A stretch of 64,000 nt of DNA from Calothrix sp. PCC 7716 (GTDB lineage Bacteria; Cyanobacteriota; Cyanobacteriia; Cyanobacteriales; Nostocaceae): the NCBI RefSeq assembly GCF_019977735.1, contig NZ_AP025018.1, positions 4,778,580-4,842,579 on the forward strand, written 5' to 3'. Shown here one piece after another: positions 1 through 8,899 of the stretch (position 1 is its first letter; each line of letters opens with the position of its first letter). Below the pieces are notes generated by a model that did no database searches, was not told where the DNA came from, and saw only the letters and a list, made by a program, of their open reading frames with translations. Both the position numbers and the translations under genes were made by a program.

Positions 1-1
1 T

Positions 2-199
2 TTGAATGTTTTTCATCCATTTGTTCGCGCTCAAAGTGAAGCCACACTGCAATCCAAAACAAATTCGGGATTAGGATTGGCAATCGTCGAGAAGCTATTA
101 AAATTACTTCAAGGCAGAATTTATATCGCTTCTCAATTAGGGCAAGGCTCAACCTTTACAATTATTTTACCTGTAACAGCGACTGTATCTGAAGTTTAA
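2..199 (+). CDS. Histidine kinase, C-terminal end of HATPase domain (partial)
   Basis: The open frame enters from the left edge of the window, so this is only the last 65 codons of a longer gene. Seen: the G2-type ATP-lid motif GLGLAIV near the start of the fragment and the usual histidine-kinase ending GQGSTFTIILP. These place it in the HATPase_c domain of a two-component sensor kinase. The TTG codon at position 2 is not a real start; the true start lies outside. The input domain and partner regulator cannot be seen. Confidence 0.85.
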   Translation: MNVFHPFVRAQSEATLQSKTNSGLGLAIVEKLLKLLQGRIYIASQLGQGSTFTIILPVTATVSEV

Positions 200-387
200 A
201 GCGGTGACAATACGAGGTTGATTGTACGCAACGCTTTTACGGGGAACGAAAAATCAAGGGTTAAGAACTTTTCTTTCCGTTAGGTGCCCTTATCTCACTA
301 AGAGTTTTAACTAATCATGAATAGTTATAAATCAGTATCTTTTTATCTATCTAACAAAGTAAAAATAGGGCGCCGCAGTTCCCGCAA

Positions 388-422
388 AGAAACCTGGTTT
401 CTATGCAAGAAACTAGGTTTCT
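388..422. repeat. Two copies of a palindromic 15-mer AGAAACCTGGTTTCT
   Basis: AGAAACCTGGTTTCT (388-402) and AGAAACTAGGTTTCT (408-422) are near-perfect palindromes separated by five bases. They lie between the kinase end and the small reverse-strand gene. The role is unknown; they resemble short dispersed intergenic palindromes of heterocystous cyanobacteria (from memory, not checked). Confidence 0.6.
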
Positions 423-428
423 AGGGTT

Positions 429-698
429 TTAATTCTCCCGCGTGAGTTCTGTAATTACTTTTTGTGTTAATTTTCGGTGTGCTTCTATAGCTTCCCTATA
501 AGCATATGTAGCCTTTATATGCGCTTGTAAGGCTTTTTGAAACCATCTATGTACATCCGTGTTTTTTTTGCAACAGTACAAATTCATATACGCAGAAATT
601 TCCGAACAATGGTTATAGTGTTTAAGAAAATCTTGGTAATGGTTAAGAAAATCTTGGTATTCGGACGAAATTTCTTTGTTGTTCGGAGTTTCAATCAT
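429..698 (-). CDS. Small hypothetical protein with internal heptad duplication
   Basis: An 89-residue protein of unknown function. It is rich in charged, Tyr and His residues, has no signal peptide or membrane segment, and is probably mostly helical. The heptad YQDFLNH is followed directly by YQDFLKH; the DNA carries the matching 21-bp tandem duplication near 621-661, so the repeat is recent or maintained. No convincing Shine-Dalgarno precedes the ATG. No family recognised; it could be a spurious frame. Confidence 0.4.
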   Translation of the reverse strand: MIETPNNKEISSEYQDFLNHYQDFLKHYNHCSEISAYMNLYCCKKNTDVHRWFQKALQAHIKATYAYREAIEAHRKLTQKVITELTREN

Positions 699-722
699 AT
701 TTTACAGGGAGGGTATAAATAA

Positions 723-1118
723 CTTTTCACGGGAAGTTTTTACGCACAGTTGTTACATGCCGTGAAAAATCAATATGTGTAGTAATATTGTTCGCTTTAT
801 GATAATTACATGCATCCATCAGGAGAATGATTGTGTGCGCCAAAAAAATTGTTTTTGCATTTATCATCTAGATCAAGACTGACTTAATGTAACAATTAAC
901 TGTATTCATTAATACGGAGCGCTCCAAATACTGCAAGGGCAAGCATATGAGCGCGTTAATCTCCGAGTATGTAGCTATACTCTGGCTCAATGCCTTATTC
1001 TCAAACAATTAAAAAACTGGCATGATTTCTGTCTATGGAAGGAGCTTTTTAAAATGTTAAATCGAATATAAGTTGCTTAATCAGTAATTTTGCGACGATT
1101 TGGAATCAATTTAGGCTT
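723..1118. other. Intergenic region, no gene seen
   Basis: AT-rich spacer between the small reverse-strand gene and the degenerate receiver. It holds a short inverted repeat around 962-985 (GAGTAT / ATACTC arms with a GTAGCT loop) and the palindrome GAGCGCTC near 916. No open frame of note was seen. Confidence 0.5.
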
Positions 1119-1574
1119 ATGTATCTTAAAAAACATAAACTCAGTGGATATAATCTGTTATCAGGAATACAAATTCTTATCCTTGACTCGGAAATAGACA
1201 ACCTATGTTTACTCACTGATGTTCTTGAATATGAAGGTGCCTCGGTAACTGCTGCTAGTTTAATGTCCGAGTTAGCCAACCCAGATATTACTAAGCATAT
1301 AGATATTATGCTGGTGAACATTAAAACAATCAAGAAATATGCTCTTGCTAAACAAAAAAGAATTGCAGATGTAAAAATACCTTCAGAAATACCTAAAATA
1401 GGTATAGCGGATAATGTTCAGAATTCAGACTATCAAGATATTCAAGACTTACGCTGCTTATGTTATTTTTATAAACCGTTTGACTCGGAAGAAATCATAC
1501 GCTTGACTCTAAGCACTATTGAACAACCTCGCTTCTATCAGCACCTTGAAAATATTACAAATATAATCTACTGA
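1119..1574 (+). CDS. Degenerate response-regulator receiver protein (phospho-acceptor Asp replaced by Asn)
   Basis: A 151-residue protein made of a single CheY-like receiver fold. Residues 18-46 (ILILDSEIDNLCLLTDVLE...) match the start of cyanobacterial receivers of the type ILVVDDEPDNLELL. The acidic pair is reduced to D23-S24, and the beta3 position that should carry the phosphorylated Asp reads IMLVNIK, with N67. The conserved Lys of beta5 is kept (FYKPF, K119). It is therefore expected to act as a phosphorylation-independent pseudo-receiver, if it is functional. There is no output domain and no adjacent kinase; an IS element follows 145 bp downstream. Confidence 0.7.
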   Translation: MYLKKHKLSGYNLLSGIQILILDSEIDNLCLLTDVLEYEGASVTAASLMSELANPDITKHIDIMLVNIKTIKKYALAKQKRIADVKIPSEIPKIGIADNVQNSDYQDIQDLRCLCYFYKPFDSEEIIRLTLSTIEQPRFYQHLENITNIIY

Positions 1575-1719
1575 AATTCTGCTAATAACTTAGAAATAGT
1601 CTTTTTCCTTCCATATCAAGGCTTTAATTCCGCTTTTCCTCTAAAAATAAGCGAACGCCTAGTAATGGCATTTACAGGAAATATCTTTTTATACTCTAAT
1701 TAATAATATTATATAATGA

Positions 1720-3841
1720 CTCCCGGTTCGCCCATTTTTTCAGGAGTTAGAGAAAATAAGCAGTAAAAAGTATATCCAACGACATATATCCAAAAGCACA
1801 GAGTAGGTATATGTTCAGGTTTATGCATACAGAACCTATAATTACAAGCGAACGAGTAGATGATATACCTGTACTGCTGACACAATTAGAGCGTATGGGT
1901 GTAAAGCAACTCATTGATAAGCATTTCCCCACACATGGAAACTGGGAAGGTGAGAGTTTAGGAAGTGTGGCAATAATTTGGCTAACACATATACTTTCAC
2001 AAGCTGACCACCGTTTAAATCATGTTCAAGGGTGGGTAGCAAAAAGGTTAGAAACACTAAAAGCATTTGCTGGAGAAAAGTTAAAAGAATTAGACCTTAC
2101 AGATGACCGCTTACAATCACTATTACGTTATTTTAACAAAGATGATAGTTGGAAACCATTTGAGGCAGAACTTTCTGGAAATATTATACAAGTCTACGAT
2201 TTAGAGCAAGAAAAGGTGCGTTTAGATAGTACGACTGCTAGTAGTAATTGTGGAGTAAACACAGAAGGACTATTTCAATTTGGTCATAGTAAAGACCATC
2301 GACCAGACCTAGCACAAGTCAAAATTATGCTATCAACTTTAGACCCTCTAGGTATGCCGATAGCAACAGAAATAGTATCAGGAAATAAAGCTGACGACCC
2401 ATTATATATTCCAGCGATTAATCAAGTACGTTCAACACTTGAGAAATCAGGGCTGTTATATGTTGGTGACTGTAAAATGGCATCAATAGCAACTCGTACT
2501 CATCTTGCTCTGGGTAAGGATTTTTATCTTTGTCCCTTAAGTGCTAAACAAATATCACAAGAAGAGATAGTGCAATATCTTCAACCAGTTTGGGATGGAA
2601 AACAAGAATTAATAACTATTGATTATGACTATGCAGATGGTAAAAATAAACAAATAGCTGAAGGATTTGAAAGAGAAATAGCTCATACAATTAAAGTAGA
2701 CGACAAAGAATTTACTTGGAATGAGCGACAATTAATAGTTCGTTCCTTCGCAATGGCAGAAACAGAAGAAAAGTCCTTGCGTACACGTTTACAAAAAACT
2801 TCAAATGCTCTCGAACTACTGAAAAAGCGGCGCCGTGGCAAGAAAAAATTAACCTCAGTTGACCAATGGGAAGCATCTATAGCAGCGATTCTAAAACGTC
2901 ATCGTACTGATGGGCTATTTAAAATTAATCTTCAGGTTACAAAACATGAAAAAACAACTAGGAAATACCTTGATAGACTACCTCAAACCATAGAATCAAT
3001 ATCTATAAATCTAGATTTTGAGATTTTAGAATCAGCAGTTGAACAACAAATTAAATTGTTAGGCTGGCGTGTTTACGTTACTAACCAAACTTCAATTATG
3101 CTGTCTCTTGAAAAAGCGGTTTGTTGTTATAGAGACGAGTATTTGACAGAGCGCGGATTTGGTAGACTCAAAGGTTTTCCGCTGTCGTTAACACCAATTT
3201 ACTTGCAGCGTGAAGACCATATCACTGGTTTGATTAGATTACTTTCTATTGGTTTACGTGTCTTAACTTTATTAGAGTTTCAGGTACGCTCTAGTCTTAA
3301 AGAAAATAAAGAAAAGCTTGAAGGTCTTTATACAGGTAATCCTAAACGAGAAACTGCGCGCCCAACTGCTGAACTTATTTTAGCAGCTTTTAAAGAAATT
3401 ACATTAATCTTAATTGATGCCAAAAATGAAGTTTACGCCCATTTAACTAATCTTTCTACTTTACAGCAGCGAATTCTTGTTTTACTTGGATTTCCAATTA
3501 CTATCTATACTCAACTCGATGGTCAATCTTTTACTCCTGAGTAGGATAAGAGTTGGGAGATAAAAGTGAAGAGTGTTCTTCACTAATATATTAAACTTTC
3601 GACTGCAAAGAAAATATCTGTTCTCACCAACGACGACAAGCGCAAGTTACTATTGAGAGAGAAAAATAAACAAACCTAATTTTTTCAGTCAATGAGAGTA
3701 CGCGGGCGCCTACCCAGGCAGGCACCGTACATCAGTATGTCTGTCTTGCAGGTGTATTGTGTTCTTTAAAAAACTAAAATACTACTTTGTAATGGATGTC
3801 CCTGTTTTATCTAACTCCCTAAAAAATAAGCGAACCGGGAG
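1720..3841 (+). mobile_element. Complete IS1634-type (IS4 superfamily) insertion sequence
   Basis: The 2,122-bp element is bounded by imperfect inverted repeats of about 31 bp. The left end starts CTCCCGGTTCGC at 1720; the right end, 3811-3841, finishes GCGAACCGGGAG. The direct repeat TAATGA flanks both ends (1714-1719 and 3842-3847), giving a 6-bp target-site duplication. It carries one transposase gene. Intact ends, intact frame and clean duplication suggest recent, possibly active insertion. Confidence 0.85.
1811..3544 (+). CDS. IS1634-family DDE transposase
   Basis: A 577-residue transposase, full length for the family. The N-terminal region (about 1-110, DUF4277-like) is followed by the RNase H-type catalytic core. 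Visible acidic residues are the Asp in VRLDSTTAS, the Asp in YVGDCKMAS and the Glu in the YRDEYLTERGFGRLKG segment, the usual Y-(2)-R-(3)-E-(6)-K-like signature. A basic stretch (KKRRRGKKK) lies between the second Asp and the Glu. It lies inside well-defined inverted repeats. The GTATATG context gives no strong ribosome site, and a start a few codons later (MHTEP) is possible. Confidence 0.9.
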   Translation: MFRFMHTEPIITSERVDDIPVLLTQLERMGVKQLIDKHFPTHGNWEGESLGSVAIIWLTHILSQADHRLNHVQGWVAKRLETLKAFAGEKLKELDLTDDRLQSLLRYFNKDDSWKPFEAELSGNIIQVYDLEQEKVRLDSTTASSNCGVNTEGLFQFGHSKDHRPDLAQVKIMLSTLDPLGMPIATEIVSGNKADDPLYIPAINQVRSTLEKSGLLYVGDCKMASIATRTHLALGKDFYLCPLSAKQISQEEIVQYLQPVWDGKQELITIDYDYADGKNKQIAEGFEREIAHTIKVDDKEFTWNERQLIVRSFAMAETEEKSLRTRLQKTSNALELLKKRRRGKKKLTSVDQWEASIAAILKRHRTDGLFKINLQVTKHEKTTRKYLDRLPQTIESISINLDFEILESAVEQQIKLLGWRVYVTNQTSIMLSLEKAVCCYRDEYLTERGFGRLKGFPLSLTPIYLQREDHITGLIRLLSIGLRVLTLLEFQVRSSLKENKEKLEGLYTGNPKRETARPTAELILAAFKEITLILIDAKNEVYAHLTNLSTLQQRILVLLGFPITIYTQLDGQSFTPE

Positions 3842-3847
3842 TAATGA

Positions 3848-4224
3848 CTTGTTAATACAATTTTTGTAGGTGTCATCTATCTTATAGCATAAACTTAATT
3901 ATCCTATTTTAACGCTTACTGTACACTATAGGATAGCTATTATGTACTGAGCATAACGATATAAGTCTAATGTATGAGTGAATATATATATATTTCACTA
4001 CTATGAGAGAGGATTTTTCTCTTACTAATATGTGATTAATGGCATTCAAGCCAGGGGAGACAGAGAAAACTACAGTACACAGCGTGTAAAATTTAACTTT
4101 AATGTCTCTTCTTAACTTGTCGTTACATAGTTAGGAATTTTGACGCCGACTTACTTACGCAATGCAATTCTCAAGAAGAATAGCATCCGTGCTTTGAATC
4201 GCACGCTCAAAATAATATTAATCT
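3848..4224. other. Intergenic region, no gene seen
   Basis: AT-rich spacer after the IS element. It holds the palindrome GTGAATATATATATATTTCAC at about 3978-3998 and nothing else that could be assigned. Confidence 0.5.
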
Positions 4225-4452
4225 ATGAATGGTGCCACTCTCCACCTGCCCCGCATTCCCGTGGCAGGAGACAGAATTGAATTAGCTCACGTCTTTTCTG
4301 TCGATCCGGATAATGAGTTTATTGTAACTAAAGTTCATCTCTTCCCACATGACCACCAGGGCGCCTGCCATACGCAGCTTGGGTGGTGGTCAAGAAGTTG
4401 GAACGGGCAGAAGAGAGTTAATCCAGAACCTGATAACTTAGAATTTTTGTAA
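4225..4452 (+). CDS. Small hypothetical protein (75 aa)
   Basis: A 75-residue frame starting with ATG. The sequence looks protein-like (LPRIPVAGDRIELAHVF, then a His-rich stretch VHLFPHDHQ) with a Trp-rich end (WWSRSWNGQKR). No family was recognised and there is no signal peptide. No clear ribosome-binding site was seen. It may be a small real gene or the remnant of a longer one. Confidence 0.35.
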   Translation: MNGATLHLPRIPVAGDRIELAHVFSVDPDNEFIVTKVHLFPHDHQGACHTQLGWWSRSWNGQKRVNPEPDNLEFL

Positions 4453-4994
4453 GCCTAAGCGGCAGGTGGTTGAAACCTTCTCCATTCATTGAGTTGGTAG
4501 CAGTCAAGAAACAGGCAACTTAATAAGCCATATTACGATCAGCCAGATTAAGGTAGTCTTCAATTAGGAAAAACAATTTCAGTAAATCACAAAGTTTTTT
4601 AGAAGCTTACCACGTAAGCATTTGAGCAAAACACTAGTTTCCCAATAAACTACCCTTCCTAACCCAGCAGTTTTTTAAAATAACTTAGAGGTGTTATTTT
4701 TAATACCTTGCCCTTGACTGCACGCCCGATTACCACGCTCAAAGACATATGTAGGCGAGAGGATTTTTTAGGTGTATAACCTGCTAGGCAAGATAAATAT
4801 TTTTCAACCCTAATTTGGCAGCATTTGGCAGATGTCCAATCTCTATCCACAGGAAGAGCTATCGAGTATCTTAAATGCAATATAAGTTAGTAAAATATTT
4901 GCTTTTCTAGCGTTTAAAGTCAAGACTTAAAATAAATGTCTTTTGAGTGCTGAATTCTAGCCAAGCAGCCTTCTAAAAAGTATGTCAACAAAAA
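4453..4994. other. Intergenic region, no assignable gene
   Basis: A 540-bp spacer before the receiver gene. A 73-codon reverse-strand frame (4659-4880) exists but has no recognisable domain or ribosome site and was not accepted. No repeats of note. Confidence 0.4.
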
Positions 4995-5405
4995 ATGAAA
5001 AAAACCCCTGATTTGTTTGTTTCAGTATCAAAGACTTCAAAGCATCATATTTTGATAGTTGACGATAACCCAGACAATATTCTTTTACTGCAATTCATGC
5101 TCGAAGGTGCAGGATACCAGATAAGCAGTACGATTTATGGAAGGGATGCTCTAGAGATGGTGGAAATTGATACACCTGACCTAATTTTTCTGGATTTAAT
5201 GATGCCTGACATCAATGGTATTGAAGTGGCAAGTTGTATTCGCAGCAATCCAGACACCCAAGATATACCCATTGTCTTAGTCACAGCTTATAACTTGTAC
5301 GATCTGGAGGATAAGGATTGTAAGCTGCTGGATGGAATGCTGGCTAAACCAATTGAGGAAAATAAATTATTCTCGCTATTGGATTGCTTGATTAAAGATA
5401 AGTAG
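4995..5405 (+). CDS. Single-domain response regulator (CheY-like receiver)
   Basis: A 136-residue stand-alone receiver. The sequence shows the acidic pair in LIVDDNPDN, the phospho-acceptor D67 in IFLDLMMPD, the switch Thr in IVLVTAY and the conserved Lys K118 in LAKPIE. All catalytic positions are therefore present, unlike the two other receivers in this window. It has no DNA-binding or enzymatic output, so it probably relays phosphate or works by protein-protein contact. No cognate kinase is adjacent. Confidence 0.88.
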   Translation: MKKTPDLFVSVSKTSKHHILIVDDNPDNILLLQFMLEGAGYQISSTIYGRDALEMVEIDTPDLIFLDLMMPDINGIEVASCIRSNPDTQDIPIVLVTAYNLYDLEDKDCKLLDGMLAKPIEENKLFSLLDCLIKDK

Positions 5406-5690
5406 GTGGGTTGTTCAAGATTACAATTGGGCTTGGGAACTGCTTGAGGGTCAAGGAGAGGGATTTGAAATTGACTCAGGGAGTTGCAGGGTGACCGCCG
5501 AGATAACGACTTTCATGGGACACGTTGTAAATAAAGATTGCAGAGTAGCCTTATTTATTTACTAACCTTATTGATTTACTAATTTTCTTAAAAATGATAA
5601 AGGGTAAATTTTATTTTCGCACGTAAAAACTAAGCGGATATCCCAAATTATCCCTTACTCTCGCCTATGTTTGACCCAATTTTTGGTTTT

Positions 5691-5710
5691 GGGGTAATTT
5701 ATTTTACCCC
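5691..5710. terminator. Hairpin GGGGTAA/TTACCCC, duplicated copy
   Basis: GGGGTAATTTATTTTACCCC forms a 7-bp stem with a 6-base loop. The same hairpin occurs at 8827-8846 after the intact glycosyltransferase and was copied here with the gene end. No U-tract follows, so termination is inferred. Confidence 0.5.
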
Positions 5711-5763
5711 AAGAACTTAAGTAAAATATTAAGCAAAGCTTGAATGAACAATATATTTATGTT

Positions 5764-6050
5764 TTATATAGGCAAGTAGCCAAATTTAACACATCCGAGT
5801 AATTGTCCCGCGCGCCAAGCCAATGTACGCATCCATTTCGCGATTTTGTCTGTATCACGGACTTTAAAAGATACTACTTCCAACATGAACTCAAGCGGCG
5901 CCTTGGTAAAGCTTTTCCATGACATGAGTATTTTGGGAATACCGTAATCTTTGTATTTTTTATACAGCAATGCTTCATATAAACCTACACCTCAAGCGCG
6001 CTGACAAATCATCTTGAGGTTTTTTCGCAGTCTGTAATAAACTACTGCTT
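5764..6050 (-). pseudogene. Duplicated 3' fragment of the GT2 glycosyltransferase, broken
   Basis: The reverse strand encodes a near-copy of the last ~95 residues of the glycosyltransferase at 8900-9766. The segment from [16 protein letters not shown] to the end differs at only a few positions (Lys/His, Thr/Ile, Asp/Asn, Ile/Met). The Trp codon of the [11 protein letters not shown] segment is TGA at 5994-5992, so the frame is interrupted. Similarity continues to about 6050, then stops abruptly. The 3' hairpin was copied too. It cannot yield a working enzyme because the catalytic domain is absent. Confidence 0.8.
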
Positions 6051-6076
6051 GCTCTCTTATCCCCAAATATTCTTTA

Positions 6077-6434
6077 CTAATCTAAAAACCCAACACAATC
6101 ACTCGGCGCCTCGATAAAGGCACCGATAATACGGCAAAATGATACTATTGTTCTTAAATCGCTAATAGTTGGGGGTCTGTCTTCTACTTCCATATCTAAT
6201 ACATTAGAGGCGCTAATTCTAATTGCTTCAACAATACTGTAAGCAGGAGTCCCCGACATAAGGGTAATTGTCTATCGCGGAGTTCCCCGCAATCGCAATG
6301 TTACGTCTTCCCACGTGCGCTTCTGATGGTAAAGCAAATTTACACAGAGGCGGTGTAGGTGTTGGTATCGACCTTTGAACTGCGGCTTTAACCATTTCGT
6401 ACTGCTGAATTCTAAAATTAAATTTAGTTTGCAA
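6077..6434 (-). pseudogene. Frameshifted remnant of an unrecognised gene
   Basis: Two overlapping reverse-strand frames look like one decayed coding sequence: the upstream piece (6228-6434) ends ...AIDNYPYVGDSCLQYC, and the downstream piece (6077-6259) begins in another frame with TPAYSIVEAIRISAS. A single frameshift near 6240 would join them into about 110 residues. The composition is protein-like but no family was recognised. It lies immediately upstream of the broken glycosyltransferase copy, so the two may have arrived together. Confidence 0.35.
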
Positions 6435-6616
6435 GCGAAATATTTCTCATCTGATCTACTTTGGGCGCATTAGAATAAATAAAATCTATCAAAAAGATAA
6501 ACAAAAATATTTGATTTTATCGAACAGAGATTATATCGTTAGATTTGAATACTGGTATAGGTAGCTAAAAAAACAGCTATCCATCGCTGTTAGTGCAATT
6601 TCATATATAAATGCTT

Positions 6617-7054
6617 ATGGAGCTATCGAGCAAGTCCGAGTACGCGCTTCTAGCCCTATTTGAATTGGCTAGTTGCTACGATAGCGGCGAGCCTTTACAG
6701 ATTCAAGAGATTGCGAATGCTCAAGATATACCTAAACGATATTTAGAACAATTATTAGCTAGCTTGAGGCGTGGAGGATTGATTAAAAGCACGCGGGGGG
6801 TTCGGGGTGGTTATGTTTTGGCAAAAGACCCGCGACACATGAAAGTTTTTGATGCAATTAAATGCATTGAAGGAACAGATATAGCTTCGTCGTCGGATGC
6901 TAATTCCGACTGCTCAACTACATCTGGTGTAATCAAGTACGTATGGAAGAAAGGATGCTCTGCACTTTACTCAGTCTTGGAGGACTATACACTGCAAGAC
7001 CTTTGTGACTTGCAGGAGAAAAAATCAACCGCAACGTTGATGTACTATATCTAA
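6617..7054 (+). CDS. Rrf2-family transcriptional regulator
   Basis: A 145-residue winged-helix regulator. The N-terminus MELSSKSEYALLALFELA and the recognition region IPKRYLEQLLASLRRGGLIKSTRGVRGGYVLAKDP are diagnostic of Rrf2/IscR-type proteins. Three Cys residues (KCIEG, SDCSTTS and KGCSAL contexts) lie in the C-terminal region, where IscR-like members bind a [2Fe-2S] cluster, so a redox or Fe-S-sensing role is plausible but not proven. I chose the second ATG (6617) because family members start with MELS; an ATG two codons earlier (6611) is possible. No target gene is adjacent. Confidence 0.85.
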   Translation: MELSSKSEYALLALFELASCYDSGEPLQIQEIANAQDIPKRYLEQLLASLRRGGLIKSTRGVRGGYVLAKDPRHMKVFDAIKCIEGTDIASSSDANSDCSTTSGVIKYVWKKGCSALYSVLEDYTLQDLCDLQEKKSTATLMYYI

Positions 7055-7281
7055 ACTAAGACCTCTTATATTCGGTCTGGAGCAAGAAACTTCAAACTAC
7101 AGGAAGTTTATCGGCATCCATATCTTTTTCTACAAACAGGTAATCAAAAATTTAGTTATATATAGTTCAGTACATGGGTATAGTATGTCTTCTACGTATT
7201 GTAAATTATGACTTTGATAGCAATTATTGGTTTTAAGCCTAATTTCCATAATTTCATGTCGATACAGTATAAAAATTAGTT

Positions 7282-8751
7282 TTAAATTTGTTGTTTAAAT
7301 AATCTAGAAGCACGTAATTTCAATATGAGCATAGTTACGCCTGTAATTAATGCACCAAATATTAAGTCTCCTAAACTAAAACTCTTGCCACTATACATTA
7401 CTAAAACTATTTCTAATATCAGAGAAGGTAATATGATCGCAAATAATAGTAATAATCTGTTAAAAGTATACCTTTTTTTTATTAGGATACTTAGAAACCC
7501 TAAATAAATTCCCAAAGGGATAAAAGTTAGTCCGTAATAAACGATTTTTTGCTCTCTTGGAATTAGTTCTAATAAATTAAAAGAGTAAGAATTTTTTAAT
7601 TGATCTATATAAACATGAACTGTTGCTTTTGAATAAGTAATAATGATATTGTGGAAATTTGTATCCGTAAAAATGCTAGAAACATTAAGCTCTATATGGG
7701 CACCATTTTCTCCAGTAATTGATGTTCGTATCCGTAAGCTTAAATTAGTTTTCTGCTGCCCTAAAGTAAAATTGCGGTTTAAAGGATTTCTTGAAAGTGA
7801 AATTATACGTGCAGGGCCAGTTTGGTTTGTATTACTTGTAGCCACAGTAGTAAATACTGTCAATTCAGATGTTTTACGTATCCTTTTATTTAATAGAGTT
7901 GGAGGGGTTTGTGTTTTAAACCAATGACCAGGACTTAAAATAACACCTTTTTCATCTTTAACATCTTTAATATTTGATAAACTTTCTTGCGGTAATAGTT
8001 CAGGCGTTTGTCCAGTAATATCTTGAAAAATATTGTTATTAGTTAACTTGTAGTCAGCTAACCAATGTTTTTGAGTAGTATCTAAATTACTTTTATTGTC
8101 TAGTAATTGTGAAACCTGGCTTTGAGAAAATGCTCTATCAGCAATTTGAATTTTTGCAATATATCCATTCCAAGGTCTATCACCTGTATTTTCATTACCC
8201 AGTAATAGCGGATGATTTAAACTCCAATTATTTAGATTAGTTGTACTCTGCCATAATATTGATATTAAAAAACAAATAAGTATATACCCAACAAAGAATA
8301 ATGTAATTTTTCTAATAGAATTACTGAATTTACTATTCTCTATACTTGATAAAATATATAATAAGTTTTTGGAATCCCACAAATAAAAGCAAATTATGCC
8401 AATCATTCCACCAATTGTGTTGTTTACAATATCAGCAGGTGTTGGTGTTCTAGAAGATAAAAATATTTGTAAAACTTCAACCAGTGATGATAATGCCGTA
8501 CTAATAAGTGTTACTATTAAAAATTTACTGAAAAAATTTAGTTTTTTTCTCTGCAAGACAGCAGTAGAACTAAAACCTAAAGGCATAAACAATAAAATGT
8601 TATTTACAAAATCTTCAAAAGAACTACTATTGTCGAAGCTTGCAATAATATATTGCAGAGAAAAAGTATTTGGAAAAGAAAAATTGAATGGGTACAGCGT
8701 AGCTATTAATACTGCTGAAGCACTAAGGATTACTAAGGTGAAATTTTTCAT
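7282..8751 (-). CDS. VanZ-like membrane protein with LamG/concanavalin-like domain
   Basis: About 489 residues. The N-terminal region has four hydrophobic helices with VanZ-type features (NNILLFMPLGF, then SLVEVLQIFL and TPADIVNNTIGG). After another membrane helix comes an extracytoplasmic segment of about 230 residues resembling LamG/concanavalin A-like folds (WNGYIAKIQIADRAFS, LTVFTTVAT). Two or more C-terminal helices close the protein. I chose the ATG at 8751 (MKNFTLVILS), which starts at the first membrane helix; the longer frame to 8868 would run through the hairpin that ends the upstream glycosyltransferase. Its role is unknown; the position suggests a part in cell-surface glycan handling. 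Confidence 0.75.
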   Translation of the reverse strand: MKNFTLVILSASAVLIATLYPFNFSFPNTFSLQYIIASFDNSSSFEDFVNNILLFMPLGFSSTAVLQRKKLNFFSKFLIVTLISTALSSLVEVLQIFLSSRTPTPADIVNNTIGGMIGIICFYLWDSKNLLYILSSIENSKFSNSIRKITLFFVGYILICFLISILWQSTTNLNNWSLNHPLLLGNENTGDRPWNGYIAKIQIADRAFSQSQVSQLLDNKSNLDTTQKHWLADYKLTNNNIFQDITGQTPELLPQESLSNIKDVKDEKGVILSPGHWFKTQTPPTLLNKRIRKTSELTVFTTVATSNTNQTGPARIISLSRNPLNRNFTLGQQKTNLSLRIRTSITGENGAHIELNVSSIFTDTNFHNIIITYSKATVHVYIDQLKNSYSFNLLELIPREQKIVYYGLTFIPLGIYLGFLSILIKKRYTFNRLLLLFAIILPSLILEIVLVMYSGKSFSLGDLIFGALITGVTMLILKLRASRLFKQQI

Positions 8752-8826
8752 GGGTATTAATTTGTAGAAAAATATATTCGAGTAGTCATTCGATTTTGAT
8801 TCATAGTTACTAATCCTGTTAGTTTT

Positions 8827-8846
8827 GGGGTAATTTATTTTACCCC
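8827..8846 (-). terminator. Hairpin after the GT2 glycosyltransferase
   Basis: GGGGTAATTTATTTTACCCC, flanked by TTTT and AAAA so that the stem can extend by four A-T pairs. It lies 54 bp downstream of the glycosyltransferase stop codon on the reverse strand. Symmetry means it could serve either direction. Confidence 0.5.
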
Positions 8847-8899
8847 AAAAACTCAAGTAAAACATCAATTACCGCTTGAATGAACAATATATTTATGTT

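Noticed and set aside
4659-4880. 73-codon reverse-strand frame before the receiver gene
   Set aside because: No domain, no ribosome site and no coding-like pattern; probably chance.
8752-8868. Longer start for the VanZ-LamG protein
   Set aside because: Would translate through the hairpin that ends the upstream glycosyltransferase; the family start MKNFTLVILS fits better.
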